A stretch of 64,000 nucleotides of DNA, taken from positions 806,001 to 870,000 of the forward strand of contig NZ_JAASQR010000002.1 in the NCBI RefSeq assembly GCF_011762025.1. The letters are read 5' to 3'. Under the pieces are notes generated by a model that made no database searches, had not been told where the DNA came from, and saw only the letters and a list, made by a program, of their open reading frames with translations. Below are positions 20,122 through 28,377 of this stretch, piece by piece (the stretch's first letter is position 1; each line of letters starts with the position of its first letter). The position numbers and the translations under genes are program-made. Origin of the DNA: Sphingobium vermicomposti (GTDB taxonomy: Bacteria > Pseudomonadota > Alphaproteobacteria > Sphingomonadales > Sphingomonadaceae).

Positions 20122-20825
20122 TTGAAAAGCGGCGGCCGACAGGGGTTCTGATCGGCCTGTCGATCATCGCCGCGCTCCTGTTCGCGGGCTTGGTGAGCTT
20201 GGGCATATGGCAAATCCATCGGTTAGAGTGGAAGCGCGCGCTGATCCATCAGGTCGAAACGCGCATCCATGACCGCCCTCGCCCGGCCCCGCCTCTGGCC
20301 AGTCCCAACGACACCTATCTGCGCATAGCGGCGCGCGGCCATTTTCTGCATGATCAAGCGACGTTGGTGCAGGCCTCCACGATCCGCGGCCCCGGATATT
20401 GGGTGATGACGCCGCTGATCACCGATCGCGGATTCACGATGATCGTCAATCGCGGCTTTGTGCCGCCGGATCGCCGTTCCAGCTATGCCCGTCCTGTCGG
20501 CACTGTACGGATTGTCGGTCTGCTGCGCCAAACGGAACCGCGTGGCGGATTCTTGCGCGCCAATGATCCCAAGGCAGGCCGATGGTATTCACGAGATGTA
20601 GCCGCGATCAGCCGCAATCACGACTTGCCTTCTCCCGTCGCAAACTATTTCCTCGACCAGGAGTACAGCACCGCTTCCGGCACGCTACCGATCGGCGGCC
20701 TTACCATCGTCCGCTTTCCGAATAATCATCTACCCTATGCGATCACATGGTTCGCGCTGGCGGCGATGGTCGCGGGCGCTTACATAGTGGTCATGCGCCA
20801 CGAATGGAAAGTACGCCGGGCGTGA
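20118..20825 (+). CDS. SURF1 family oxidase assembly protein
   Basis: The 235-residue protein has one N-terminal and one C-terminal transmembrane segment around a periplasmic domain, the SURF1/Shy1 layout. The first helix is followed by LGIWQIHRLEWKRALI, and family motifs GPGYWVMTPL and NRGFVPPDRR follow. SURF1 proteins help insert haem into haem-copper oxidases; its place after cyoD suggests service to the bo3-type enzyme. The start is GTG at 20118, overlapping the cyoD stop by four bases. The next gene also overlaps by a GTGA. Confidence 0.9.
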   Translation: MIEKRRPTGVLIGLSIIAALLFAGLVSLGIWQIHRLEWKRALIHQVETRIHDRPRPAPPLASPNDTYLRIAARGHFLHDQATLVQASTIRGPGYWVMTPLITDRGFTMIVNRGFVPPDRRSSYARPVGTVRIVGLLRQTEPRGGFLRANDPKAGRWYSRDVAAISRNHDLPSPVANYFLDQEYSTASGTLPIGGLTIVRFPNNHLPYAITWFALAAMVAGAYIVVMRHEWKVRRA

Positions 20826-22144
20826 AGCTCCATCCACTTTTCAGTGGTCGCTGGCTACCCAGCCAGTGGCCAGCCGACGCCGCTGGGCGCAAGAATATGG
20901 CATTACTGGTGCAACTGCGATGGATAGCCATCGCTGGACAGGTCGCGACCATCCTGTTCGTGCACCGGGCCATGGGCATCAGCCTTCCTGTCACTTCAAT
21001 GCTGCTGATTGCCGCCATCGCCGCGGCGGTGAATATCGTCACCTTCGCCACACTCCGCCGCCGCACCGACGTTGCCCACGCAGAACTGTTCTTCGCGCTG
21101 CTGTTCGACGTGCTGATGCTAACCGCACAGCTATATCTCAGCGGCGGGGCGACCAACCCGTTCATCTCACTCTATCTCTTGCAGGTGGCGCTGGGCGCGG
21201 TGCTGCTCGATCGATGGAGCATATGGGGCATTGTCCTCATGTCCGCAGTCTGCGCGGCAATGCTATCGATTATGTACCGGCCTCTCGGCCTTTCCGACGC
21301 GATGGAAGGTCGCCTGTTCGACCTGCACATCGTTGGAACCTGGATCTGCCTTACCATGATTGCGGTGCTGCTGGTGCTGTTCGTGATGCCAGTGGCCCGT
21401 AACCTACAAGCGCGCGAGACGTATCTGGCACGGCTGCGGCAACAGGCGGTCGAAGAAGAGCATATCGTTCGCATGGGCCTGCTTGCTTCAGGCGCGGCCC
21501 ATGAACTGGGGACTCCCTTGTCTCAACTCGCGGTCGTACTGGGCGACTGGCAGCACATGCCCGAGATCAGCGACCATCCGGCGTTGAAGGAGGAAGTGGA
21601 GGAAATGCAAACGGCGGTGCAGCGCTGCAAGACGATCCTGACCGGCATTCTTCTGTCGGCCGGAGAAGCACGCGGTGAAGCTCCCGAAGTCACTAACGTA
21701 AGGGATTTCATCGAAGGCATTGCGGAGGACTGGCGCTCAGCCAACCCCGGCATGCCGCTGCGCTGCGACTATGGCCCGCACGACTATCCGCGCATCATTG
21801 CTGATCCAGTAATCCGGCAAGCGATCGGCAACCTTCTGGACAACGCGCGGGAGGCTGGAGCAAGCCATATCGACCTGTTTGCAGGACGAGACAATCTTTC
21901 GCTCAATATCGCAGTGCGCGATAATGGCACTGGGTTCACCGAAGCAATGCTGGCCGATTTTGGCAAGCCTTACCGTTCCAGCAAGGGCAAGCAGGGCAGC
22001 GGGCTAGGTCTTTTCCTGGTCGTCAATGTCGTTCGCAAGCTGGGCGGTAGCGTCAGCGCCAGCAACGGGGCGGACGGCGGCGCGCTGGTCCTGATGCGGG
22101 TGCCGCTGGGGACCGTAGCGTTGGAGGAGCAGGCGGATGGATGA
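20822..22144 (+). CDS. RegB/PrrB/ActS-type redox sensor histidine kinase
   Basis: The protein is 440 residues from GTG 20822 (GTGA overlap with SURF1); ATG 20804 is an alternative. About six N-terminal transmembrane helices contain the ubiquinone-binding heptapeptide GGATNPF at about 108-114. The H-box ASGAAHELGTPLSQL has the phosphorylated His at about 227. The Cys in VQRCKTIL (about 269) matches the redox-active cysteine of RegB. An HATPase domain follows with NLLDNAREAG and GSGLGLFLVVNVV. In RegB, oxidised quinone and the cysteine control kinase activity, so this protein likely senses the quinone pool used by the upstream oxidase. The response regulator gene overlaps its 3' end. Confidence 0.9.
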   Translation: MKLHPLFSGRWLPSQWPADAAGRKNMALLVQLRWIAIAGQVATILFVHRAMGISLPVTSMLLIAAIAAAVNIVTFATLRRRTDVAHAELFFALLFDVLMLTAQLYLSGGATNPFISLYLLQVALGAVLLDRWSIWGIVLMSAVCAAMLSIMYRPLGLSDAMEGRLFDLHIVGTWICLTMIAVLLVLFVMPVARNLQARETYLARLRQQAVEEEHIVRMGLLASGAAHELGTPLSQLAVVLGDWQHMPEISDHPALKEEVEEMQTAVQRCKTILTGILLSAGEARGEAPEVTNVRDFIEGIAEDWRSANPGMPLRCDYGPHDYPRIIADPVIRQAIGNLLDNAREAGASHIDLFAGRDNLSLNIAVRDNGTGFTEAMLADFGKPYRSSKGKQGSGLGLFLVVNVVRKLGGSVSASNGADGGALVLMRVPLGTVALEEQADG

Positions 22145-22688
22145 TGAGGGCCCGAACCCGCAGGAAAAACTGCTGGTCATTGTGGAGGATGACGCAGCCT
22201 TCGCCCGTACGTTAAAACGATCGTTCGAGCGGCGCGGCTATTGCGTGCTGACCGCGGACAGCCAGGCAGCGCTACTGACCATCCTGGAACAGCATCATCC
22301 CAAATATGCGGTCGTGGACCTGAAACTGGGTGCCGAATCCGGTCTGGTGTGCGTGCAGGCGCTTCATGCCCACGATGCCCGAATGCTGATCATAGTGCTG
22401 ACTGGCTTCGCCAGCATCGCGACCGCAGTCGAAGCAATCAAATTGGGCGCCTCCCATTACCTCGCCAAGCCGTCCAACACTGACGACATCGAAGCCGCGT
22501 TCGCACGATCAGCAGGCGACACATCAACCCCGCTCGCACCCCGCCCGACATCGATCAAGACGCTGGAATGGGAACATATTCATGAAGTTCTCAAGGACAG
22601 CGATTTCAACATTTCCGAAACCGCTCGGCGCTTGGGCATGCATCGCCGCACACTCGCCCGCAAGCTTGCCAAGCGTCAGGTGGGGTAA
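22137..22688 (+). CDS. RegA/PrrA/ActR-type response regulator
   Basis: The 183-residue protein has an N-terminal receiver domain (IVEDDAAFARTLKRSFERRG; phosphoacceptor Asp in YAVVDLKLG; Lys in HYLAKPSN) and a C-terminal Fis-type helix-turn-helix, ISETARRLGMHRRTLARKL. This is the compact layout of RegA, which controls respiration, carbon and nitrogen fixation genes according to redox state. The RegA HTH is normally almost invariant; here the sequence is close but not checked residue by residue. The ATG at 22137 overlaps the kinase gene by eight bases. The overlap chain suggests it is transcribed at least partly with cyo. Confidence 0.9.
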   Translation: MDDEGPNPQEKLLVIVEDDAAFARTLKRSFERRGYCVLTADSQAALLTILEQHHPKYAVVDLKLGAESGLVCVQALHAHDARMLIIVLTGFASIATAVEAIKLGASHYLAKPSNTDDIEAAFARSAGDTSTPLAPRPTSIKTLEWEHIHEVLKDSDFNISETARRLGMHRRTLARKLAKRQVG

Positions 22689-22742
22689 CTGCGGAAAACG
22701 GGCTAAAGACATTTAAGACTGATCTCGATCAGCAAGTCCCAG

Positions 22743-22768
22743 GGAACGCGACTTTCCCCCAACTGGTT
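22743..22768 (+). promoter_or_regulatory. EcfG-like general stress promoter
   Basis: GGAAC at 22743-22747 and GGTT at 22765-22768 are separated by 17 bases, close to the EcfG consensus GGAAC-N16/17-CGTT. A start site about 7 bases on would leave a leader of roughly 35 nt before the ATG at 22810. Confidence 0.55.
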
Positions 22769-22809
22769 CTATCTTAGCGTCACCCCCGGCGCATGAGAGG
22801 ATCCCAAAA

Positions 22810-23016
22810 ATGGCTAATCAGAACCAAGGCAACCAGCAGGGCGGACAGCCCCAGAATCCCGGACAGCAGAATCAAGAAGATGGTGGACGCACGCAGCAGG
22901 GCGGGCAGCCGGGTCAGGGCGGCGGACAGCAGAACCAGCAGGGCGATGAACAGCGTCGTCAGCAGGGTGGCGGCCAGCAAGAGCGCCGGGACGATCAAGG
23001 CGGCCAGCAGCGCTGA
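22810..23016 (+). CDS. small Q/G-rich hydrophilic protein
   Basis: The 68-residue product is made almost only of Gln, Gly, Asn, Arg, Asp and Glu, with GGQ/QQG repeats such as QQGGQPGQGGGQQNQQG. It has no hydrophobic segment and is probably disordered, hydrophilin- or KGG-like. GAGAGG lies nine bases before the ATG. An EcfG-like promoter precedes it and a strong terminator follows 22 bases after the stop, so it looks like a self-contained stress-induced gene. An overlapping 99-residue frame on the other strand encodes only a Leu/Ala-rich sequence created by the Gln/Gly codons and is rejected. Function is unknown. Confidence 0.75.
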   Translation: MANQNQGNQQGGQPQNPGQQNQEDGGRTQQGGQPGQGGGQQNQQGDEQRRQQGGGQQERRDDQGGQQR

Positions 23017-23038
23017 CTTTTTCGACTGCAAAGATGAA

Positions 23039-23065
23039 GGGCCGCCCATTGGAGCGGCCCTTTTT
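23039..23065 (+). terminator. rho-independent terminator
   Basis: A perfect 7-bp stem GGGCCGC/GCGGCCC with an 8-base loop is followed directly by TTTTT (23061-23065). It ends the small Q/G-rich gene. Confidence 0.9.
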
Positions 23066-23122
23066 CCATAAGCAGCCACATGCGAATGTGCGGGACACCC
23101 AGATTAGGCGTCCCGCATCCGA

Positions 23123-23569
23123 TCAGCCCATGCTATGCTTCAATGCGCTAACGCGGTCATGTCCAGCTTGCACAGACTGGTAGGCGCGTTCGACCACGCC
23201 ACGCGATGTTGGGTCGAGGTCGGCGTTGCTCAGTGCGTCTTGGAACTTGCCCTTGATATAGTCCTCACCACGCTCAACTTCCTGAACGACCGCCTTATCG
23301 TCCTTGCCGGTAAACGCCTGTTTGAGGTCCATGAAGGTTCGATGAGCCGCAGCCAGAAAGCTGCTGTCGTCTTCCGGATCACCGCCCAAGCGCCTTACCT
23401 CCGCCTGAAGGGCGGTAGCAGCTTCACTCCGTTCGCGCGCGAAATCGGCGAACATTGAAGAAAACTGCGTGCTTTCGGCATCCTTGGCCGCATCCCTAAA
23501 ACCCTTCACGCTGTCGAGCGTCGTCTTAATCAAACCGTTGAGAGTAGAAATCGTGCTATCGGTGCTCAT
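23123..23569 (-). CDS. DUF2383 (PA2169-like) four-helix protein
   Basis: The 148-residue protein belongs to the ferritin-like DUF2383/PA2169 group: STLNGLIKTTLDSVKGFRDA, then MFADFARERSEAATALQAEV, LGGDPEDDSSF and RGEDYIKGKFQDAL, four amphipathic helices. Its function is not known; homologues are often stress-induced. The ATG at 23569 is chosen because GCAGGAGC lies seven bases upstream; a TTG at 23584 would place the start before this site. An EcfG-like promoter match is just upstream at 23598-23622. It is convergent with the Q/G-rich gene. Confidence 0.85.
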   Translation of the reverse strand: MSTDSTISTLNGLIKTTLDSVKGFRDAAKDAESTQFSSMFADFARERSEAATALQAEVRRLGGDPEDDSSFLAAAHRTFMDLKQAFTGKDDKAVVQEVERGEDYIKGKFQDALSNADLDPTSRGVVERAYQSVQAGHDRVSALKHSMG

Positions 23570-23597
23570 GCTCTGCTCCTGCAAGTGGGGAAGCGCT

Positions 23598-23622
23598 AAC
23601 GGTCACCGAGGAGGAAAGGTCC
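23598..23622 (-). promoter_or_regulatory. possible EcfG-like promoter
   Basis: On the minus strand, GGACC (one mismatch to GGAAC) is followed after 16 bases by a perfect CGTT at 23601-23598. The predicted start lies about 20 nt before the ATG of the DUF2383 gene, leaving space for its ribosome site. Confidence 0.45.
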
Positions 23623-23774
23623 GTCAAAAAACCTAGGCTGCGTCACAAGAGCCAAGGCATCAGACAGTCGGTTGATCCCGCATGTCGGCTCGGGGCGTGG
23701 CATCAGAATGGATATGCCATGGCATTGGGCTATCAGCACCAGCGACCGATGGAATGAAGAGCCGAAGTTTCAGA

Positions 23775-23848
23775 TGGAGCGGGTGAAGGGAATCGAACCC
23801 TCGTCGTAAGCTTGGGAAGCTTCTGCTCTGCCATTGAGCTACACCCGC
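23775..23848 (-). tRNA. tRNA-Gly (anticodon CCC)
   Basis: The 74-nt minus-strand gene has acceptor stem GCGGGTG/CACCCGC, discriminator T and encoded CCA at 23775-23777. The anticodon stem AAGC/GCTT encloses the loop TTCCCAA, anticodon CCC, which reads GGG. The T arm contains GGTTCGATTCC. Bases 23585-23774 otherwise hold only the promoter match upstream of the DUF2383 gene. Confidence 0.95.
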
Positions 23849-23988
23849 ATGCTGGATCCGCCTAGCGGCTGTGCCAGGGGCCGTCAACGACGCCGATGCG
23901 GTGCAAATTGCATGAAACCTGACGGAAACAAATAAGTATTTCTTTCCAATGAGCTAGGCTCGGACGGAGGCACTGTGCGCGTCCAAGA

Positions 23989-24013
23989 GGAACGAACGAC
24001 CGCTCAGCAAGTT
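23989..24013 (+). promoter_or_regulatory. possible EcfG-like promoter
   Basis: A perfect GGAAC at 23989-23993 is followed after 16 bases by AGTT at 24010-24013, three of four matches to CGTT. A start around 24020 would lie about 35 nt before the ATG of the PAS kinase gene at 24055. Confidence 0.5.
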
Positions 24014-24054
24014 TGAATGTCTCAAGAAGATATAATGATTTTTACGGGGGCATT

Positions 24055-26019
24055 ATGAGCACGGCGGCGCCGGAGAACTCTGGAAACCGCTTTGAACTGC
24101 TCGTCCAAAGCGTCACCGATTACGCCATTTACATGCTTGATCCTTCTGGGGTCATCGTCAGCTGGAATGCGGGCGCTCGCAAGTTCAAGGGGTACGACGC
24201 CGACGAGATTATCGGCGAGCATTTTTCGCGATTCTACACGGCTGATGATCGGGCGGCGGGTATCCCCGCCCTGGCGCTCGCGACTGCTGAACATGAGGGT
24301 CGGTTCGAGGCGGAAGGCTGGCGCATCCGCAAGGATGGCTCACGCTTCTGGGCCAATGTCATTATCGATCCAATTCGCGATTCAGACGGCATACTCATCG
24401 GGTTCGCCAAGGTTACCCGTGACCTAACCGAACGACGCGCCACTGAAGAAGCGTTGAAGGCGAGCGAGGAACGGTTTCGCCTGCTGGTGCAAAGCGTCAC
24501 CGACTATGCCATCTATATGCTGGACCCCGTCGGCACCATCACCAGCTGGAACGCGGGCGCTCAGCGGTTCAAGGGCTACACGGCCGAGGAAATTCTGGGT
24601 CAGAATTTTTCGCGCTTCTATTCTGACGAAGACCGGTTGGCGGGTGTGCCGACACGCGCGCTGGAAACGGCGGTGCGAGAAGGTCGGTTTGAAGCGGAAG
24701 GCTGGCGCATCCGCAAGGATGGCTCCCGCTTCTGGGCCAATGTCGTCATCGATCCCATCCGAAACCTGTTGGGTGAATTGATCGGTTTTGCGAAGGTCAC
24801 ACGCGACCTTACCGAACGGCGTGAAACGCAGATGGCGCTGGAGGAAGCGCGCGAAGCCATTTTCCAGTCACAGAAAATGGACGCCATCGGCAAGCTGACC
24901 GGCGGAGTGGCGCACGACTTTAACAATCTGCTTGCCGTAATTGTGGGCAGCCTGGACCTCGCAAGGCAGAGGCTGGCGAGCGGGGCGGACATTTCGCGTT
25001 ATATCGATAATGCGATGACCGCTGCTGAGCGCGGTGCCACCCTGACCCAGCGTATGCTCGCATTTGCTCGCAAGCAGGAATTGCGGCTGGAAAGCGTGGA
25101 TTGTATCGCCCTGGTGCGGAACATGGCCAGCCTTCTGGATTCAACGCTTGGTTCCACCGTGTCGATCGAAACACGTTTTCCGCTTTCGCTCAGCTGCGCT
25201 CGTGCTGATCCAGGGCAATTGGAGTTGGCGCTACTTAACCTGGCGGTTAATGCCCGTGACGCCATGCCGGACGGCGGCTGCCTTGTCATAGAAGGCATGG
25301 AGTTGGATGTGCACGCCCTTCAGCGCCCGGACCTCGCATCGGGCCGCTATGTCCGGTTGTCAGTGATTGACGAAGGCGAAGGCATGGATGAAGCAACGCT
25401 CAACCGTGCCCGCGAACCTTTTTTTACGACCAAGGGGGTCGGTAAAGGCACGGGTCTTGGCTTGTCGATGGTTCATGGTTTCGCGGAGCAATGCGGCGGT
25501 TCATTGATCATCTCCAGCGATCCCGGTCAGGGAACGACAGTATCCTTGTGGTTGCCCGTCGCCTCGCCCGAAATCCCGGCAACAGAAGCTTCTTCCGATG
25601 CGCTTGACGCCATCTTCGCTCCCGAAGACCAGCCGCTCGTCATCCTGGCGGTGGACGATGATGAGTTGGTCCTCACCAATACTGCTGGCATGCTGGAGGA
25701 ACTGGGCCACACCGTATTTCAGGCGGGGTCGGCGGCCGACGCGTTGCGCATATTGAATCAAGGCCAGGTCGACATGGTGATCACCGATCATGCCATGCCG
25801 CATATGACTGGCACGCAACTGGCCGATGCTCTGGAAGAAATCCATCCAGGCCTGCCGATCGTCATCATCACAGGTTTCGCCGAACTCCCACCTCATGCGA
25901 CGAGGCGGCTCAGGCTCGACAAGCCGTTCAAGCAAGCCGAACTGGCGCGGATGGTGTCGATCGCACGGAAAGGATGTGCAACTGGCCGCTCTGCTGGATT
26001 ATCCGGCCTTCCGAGCTGA
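24055..26019 (+). CDS. double-PAS hybrid histidine kinase
   Basis: The 654-residue cytoplasmic protein has two PAS domains in tandem (about 11-138 and 139-266), a HisKA domain with the phosphoacceptor His about 287 in GGVAHDFNNLL, an HATPase domain (NLAVNARDAMPDGG; GKGTGLGLSMVHGFAEQ) and a C-terminal receiver with VDDDELV, ITDHAMPHMTG and the Lys of RLDKPFK. The two PAS units share long blocks, e.g. WRIRKDGSRFWANV, separated by exactly 384 bases. No transmembrane segment is seen. ATG 24055 follows a GGGGG. The signal sensed is unknown. An EcfG-like promoter precedes it, so it may belong to the general stress circuit. Confidence 0.9.
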   Translation: MSTAAPENSGNRFELLVQSVTDYAIYMLDPSGVIVSWNAGARKFKGYDADEIIGEHFSRFYTADDRAAGIPALALATAEHEGRFEAEGWRIRKDGSRFWANVIIDPIRDSDGILIGFAKVTRDLTERRATEEALKASEERFRLLVQSVTDYAIYMLDPVGTITSWNAGAQRFKGYTAEEILGQNFSRFYSDEDRLAGVPTRALETAVREGRFEAEGWRIRKDGSRFWANVVIDPIRNLLGELIGFAKVTRDLTERRETQMALEEAREAIFQSQKMDAIGKLTGGVAHDFNNLLAVIVGSLDLARQRLASGADISRYIDNAMTAAERGATLTQRMLAFARKQELRLESVDCIALVRNMASLLDSTLGSTVSIETRFPLSLSCARADPGQLELALLNLAVNARDAMPDGGCLVIEGMELDVHALQRPDLASGRYVRLSVIDEGEGMDEATLNRAREPFFTTKGVGKGTGLGLSMVHGFAEQCGGSLIISSDPGQGTTVSLWLPVASPEIPATEASSDALDAIFAPEDQPLVILAVDDDELVLTNTAGMLEELGHTVFQAGSAADALRILNQGQVDMVITDHAMPHMTGTQLADALEEIHPGLPIVIITGFAELPPHATRRLRLDKPFKQAELARMVSIARKGCATGRSAGLSGLPS

Positions 26020-26171
26020 AACCGATCCCCTAAAGGCATTTATCTCCCGTTTTGGCACGGTTGTTGGACGGCAATCCGAGCATCGGCAGTCCAGCCTGCA
26101 AAAAACCTGCTACATTTCATGTGTCGGGCCAGGCTGATGCTTGCCAGCCTTGTGGAGTTGGTCGAAGGAAG

Positions 26172-27137
26172 ATGAGTATCAAGCGGCCCATCGTTTTCGG
26201 CACATGGAATCACATGACCTCATCGCCTCCGCTCTGCCCCAGCTCGCATTTCTACACATCCCTTCGGACAAGGCTGCATTATGTCGATTGGGGGAATCCG
26301 TCCGCGCCGACGCTCATTCTGCTGCATGGAGCTATGGATCATGCCCGCAGTTGGGACTGGACCGCGAAGCTATTGGCGCAGAACTATCATGTCATCGCTC
26401 CCGACCTGCGCGGTCATGGCGACAGTGGGTGGTCGAGGCAGGGTTCCTATTTGACGGCGGACTTCGTCTATGATCTGGCGCAACTGATGGACCAGGTCGG
26501 CCGCGACAAGGTAACGCTGGTCGGACATTCGCTCGGCGGCGCGATTGCGCTGCGTTATGCCGGGCTGTTTCCTGATCGTGTTGAGCGAGTGGTGGCTATC
26601 GAAGGGCTGGGACTTTCGCCGGACAGACTGAAGGAGAAAGCTGCCCTTCCCATGCCCGATCAGTGGGGCGAGTGGATCGCAGACCGTCGCGCCAGCGCCC
26701 GGCGCTCAGCCCGCCATTATGCCACGATCGAAGCGGCTGTAGGACGGATGCAGGAACGCAATAATCATCTGTCCGCTGAACAGGCGCTGCATCTGACTTC
26801 GCATGGCGTCAATCGGAACGAGGACGGTAGCTATGGTTGGAAGTTCGATCCTGATTTGCGGATTCAGCCGCCGGAAAATGTGTCGGAGGTCGAGCTGCCG
26901 CAATTCTGGTCGCGCATTGCCTGTCCTGTCCTTCTTTGCCTGGGACTTGACAGTTGGGCGTCGAATCCGGTGAGGGATGGGAGGATGGCGCATTTCAAGG
27001 ATGCCCGGCTGGTCGAGTTTGCCGATGCTGGGCATTGGTTGCATCATGATCAGTTTGAAAGGTTTGTTGGAGAGCTGGGGACTTTCCTAAACCATGAAGG
27101 TTCTACACAATTGCGCAGCCTCAACGATAGCAAGTAA
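26172..27137 (+). CDS. alpha/beta-hydrolase
   Basis: The 321-residue alpha/beta-hydrolase has the oxyanion-hole motif LILLHGAMDHARSWDW, then APDLRGHGDSG, the nucleophile elbow LVGHSLGGAIALRYAG with catalytic Ser, a late Asp in CLGLDSWAS and a catalytic His in ADAGHWLHHDQ. No signal peptide is evident, so it is likely cytoplasmic. The substrate is not predictable; esterase, epoxide hydrolase and haloalkane dehalogenase-like enzymes share this layout. The ATG at 26172 follows AAGGA closely; a second at 26214 is possible. The 152-bp gap from the kinase gene holds nothing I recognise. Confidence 0.8.
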   Translation: MSIKRPIVFGTWNHMTSSPPLCPSSHFYTSLRTRLHYVDWGNPSAPTLILLHGAMDHARSWDWTAKLLAQNYHVIAPDLRGHGDSGWSRQGSYLTADFVYDLAQLMDQVGRDKVTLVGHSLGGAIALRYAGLFPDRVERVVAIEGLGLSPDRLKEKAALPMPDQWGEWIADRRASARRSARHYATIEAAVGRMQERNNHLSAEQALHLTSHGVNRNEDGSYGWKFDPDLRIQPPENVSEVELPQFWSRIACPVLLCLGLDSWASNPVRDGRMAHFKDARLVEFADAGHWLHHDQFERFVGELGTFLNHEGSTQLRSLNDSK

Positions 27138-27150
27138 GCAAACACTTACA

Positions 27151-27495
27151 TCAGTCGCGTACGACTTTCAGGAGGCGGCGTTCCACGGGGGCGAGGACGC
27201 CCTGAAGTTCGGTGCCGCGCTTTAAGATATGGCCTGCTTCATTGATCAGCGCCCACATGCCCTGGCGATGGCGCAGGGCCGGACGTTTTTCGATCCGATA
27301 TTCGGGACGTTCAGCCGATCTGCGGAAAGCCGCAAAAATCGCGGCATCGCGACCAAGGTCGATGGCATAGTCACGCCAGTGACCCGCCGACACCATGCGA
27401 CCGTAAAGGTCCAAAATTCGCTGTAGCTCAAGACGGTCGAAGCCGATCTGGGCAGCCCGTGCGCCGTGGGAAGGGAACGGCGTCACATTGCTCAT
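27151..27495 (-). CDS. DUF2794 protein
   Basis: The 114-residue protein matches the alphaproteobacterial DUF2794 family: FDRLELQRILDLYGRMVSAG, WRDYAIDLGRDAAIFAAFRR and RHRQGMWALINEAGHILKRG. Its function is unknown. It appears soluble, with no signal peptide. Its ATG overlaps the cysE stop (TGATG), so it is translated from the cysE transcript. Confidence 0.85.
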   Translation of the reverse strand: MSNVTPFPSHGARAAQIGFDRLELQRILDLYGRMVSAGHWRDYAIDLGRDAAIFAAFRRSAERPEYRIEKRPALRHRQGMWALINEAGHILKRGTELQGVLAPVERRLLKVVRD

Positions 27496-28214
27496 CAGGC
27501 GCGACCACGCTCCTTGAACACGGATATGTCGTCGTCGGGGGCCGCGGGCTGGCTTGCCCGTTCATCCATCAGTTCCGCCAGACGCTTCTGCAATTGCTGG
27601 ACCTCGCACTGCAAAAGTTCCAGCTTCTGCTTTTCGGGATCGTAGCAGTCCGAACAGGGGGTGCCGTAGGGCAGAAAGTCCCGCTGGTAAGCGGTCACAT
27701 CGACCAGCATCTGCCGCGCGGGAATGCCGACCATCGTCGCGCCTTCGGGCACATTCTTGGTCACCACGGCGTTCGCCCCCACGCGGGCGCGGGCGCCAAC
27801 CTGGATCGGTCCCAGGACCTGCGCGCCTGATCCGACGATGACTCCGTCCGCCAAGGTCGGATGGCGTTTACCCGCAATGCCATTGGCCGGGTCCGTGCCG
27901 CCCAGCGTCACATTCTGGTATAATGTTACATCGTCGCCGATTTCCGCCGTCTCTCCGATGACGGTAAAGCCATGATCTATGAAGAAGCGTTTTCCGATGC
28001 GCGCGCCGGGGTGAATGTCATTGCCCGTCAAAAAACGGGACAGATGGTTGACGGCTCTGGCAAGGAAATACAGCCGCATACGAAAAAGAGGGTGCGCGAC
28101 CCTGTGGAAGGCGAGCGACCAAACCCCCGGATAAATCAGGATTTCAGCGCGCGAACGCGGCGCTGGATCACGCGATTTTACCGAGTCCAGATAAGCGATA
28201 AGATTACGAAGCAT
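27495..28214 (-). CDS. cysE: serine O-acetyltransferase
   Basis: The 239-residue product is a short SAT of the EpsC/NifP type. It acetylates L-serine with acetyl-CoA, the first step of cysteine synthesis. The SATase helical part reads [19 protein letters not shown], and the hexapeptide beta-helix includes [17 protein letters not shown] with the catalytic His, ENVTLY-like QNVTLGGT, and [12 protein letters not shown]. After the SAT core there is an extra C-terminal tail with [20 protein letters not shown], predicted coiled coil. ATG 28214 follows AGGGG at eight bases; a longer frame to 28256 has no better site. It is divergent from a TauE/SafE permease gene, fitting sulphur metabolism. Confidence 0.9.
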   Translation of the reverse strand: MLRNLIAYLDSVKSRDPAPRSRAEILIYPGVWSLAFHRVAHPLFRMRLYFLARAVNHLSRFLTGNDIHPGARIGKRFFIDHGFTVIGETAEIGDDVTLYQNVTLGGTDPANGIAGKRHPTLADGVIVGSGAQVLGPIQVGARARVGANAVVTKNVPEGATMVGIPARQMLVDVTAYQRDFLPYGTPCSDCYDPEKQKLELLQCEVQQLQKRLAELMDERASQPAAPDDDISVFKERGRA

Positions 28215-28377
28215 GCAAGCGCCCCTGAAAACCTGTTCGCCCGTACATAGGCGCAAAGGGATAATTTTTCCAGATGGGATGGCTATTTAGACTTGCATCC
28301 ACAAAACAGAATGTTTCTTGGACGCGGACGATATAACAATCATTGCGGTAGACAAATAAAATGCCAAAGGTTCGCGG

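Noticed and set aside
22780-23079. 99-residue hydrophobic frame on the minus strand over the Q/G-rich gene
   Set aside because: It is the mirror of Gln/Gly codons, which read as Leu/Ala/Pro on the other strand; the promoter match, ribosome site and terminator all belong to the plus strand.
23660-23887. 75-residue frame on the minus strand
   Set aside because: It runs through the tRNA-Gly gene and has no protein-like features.
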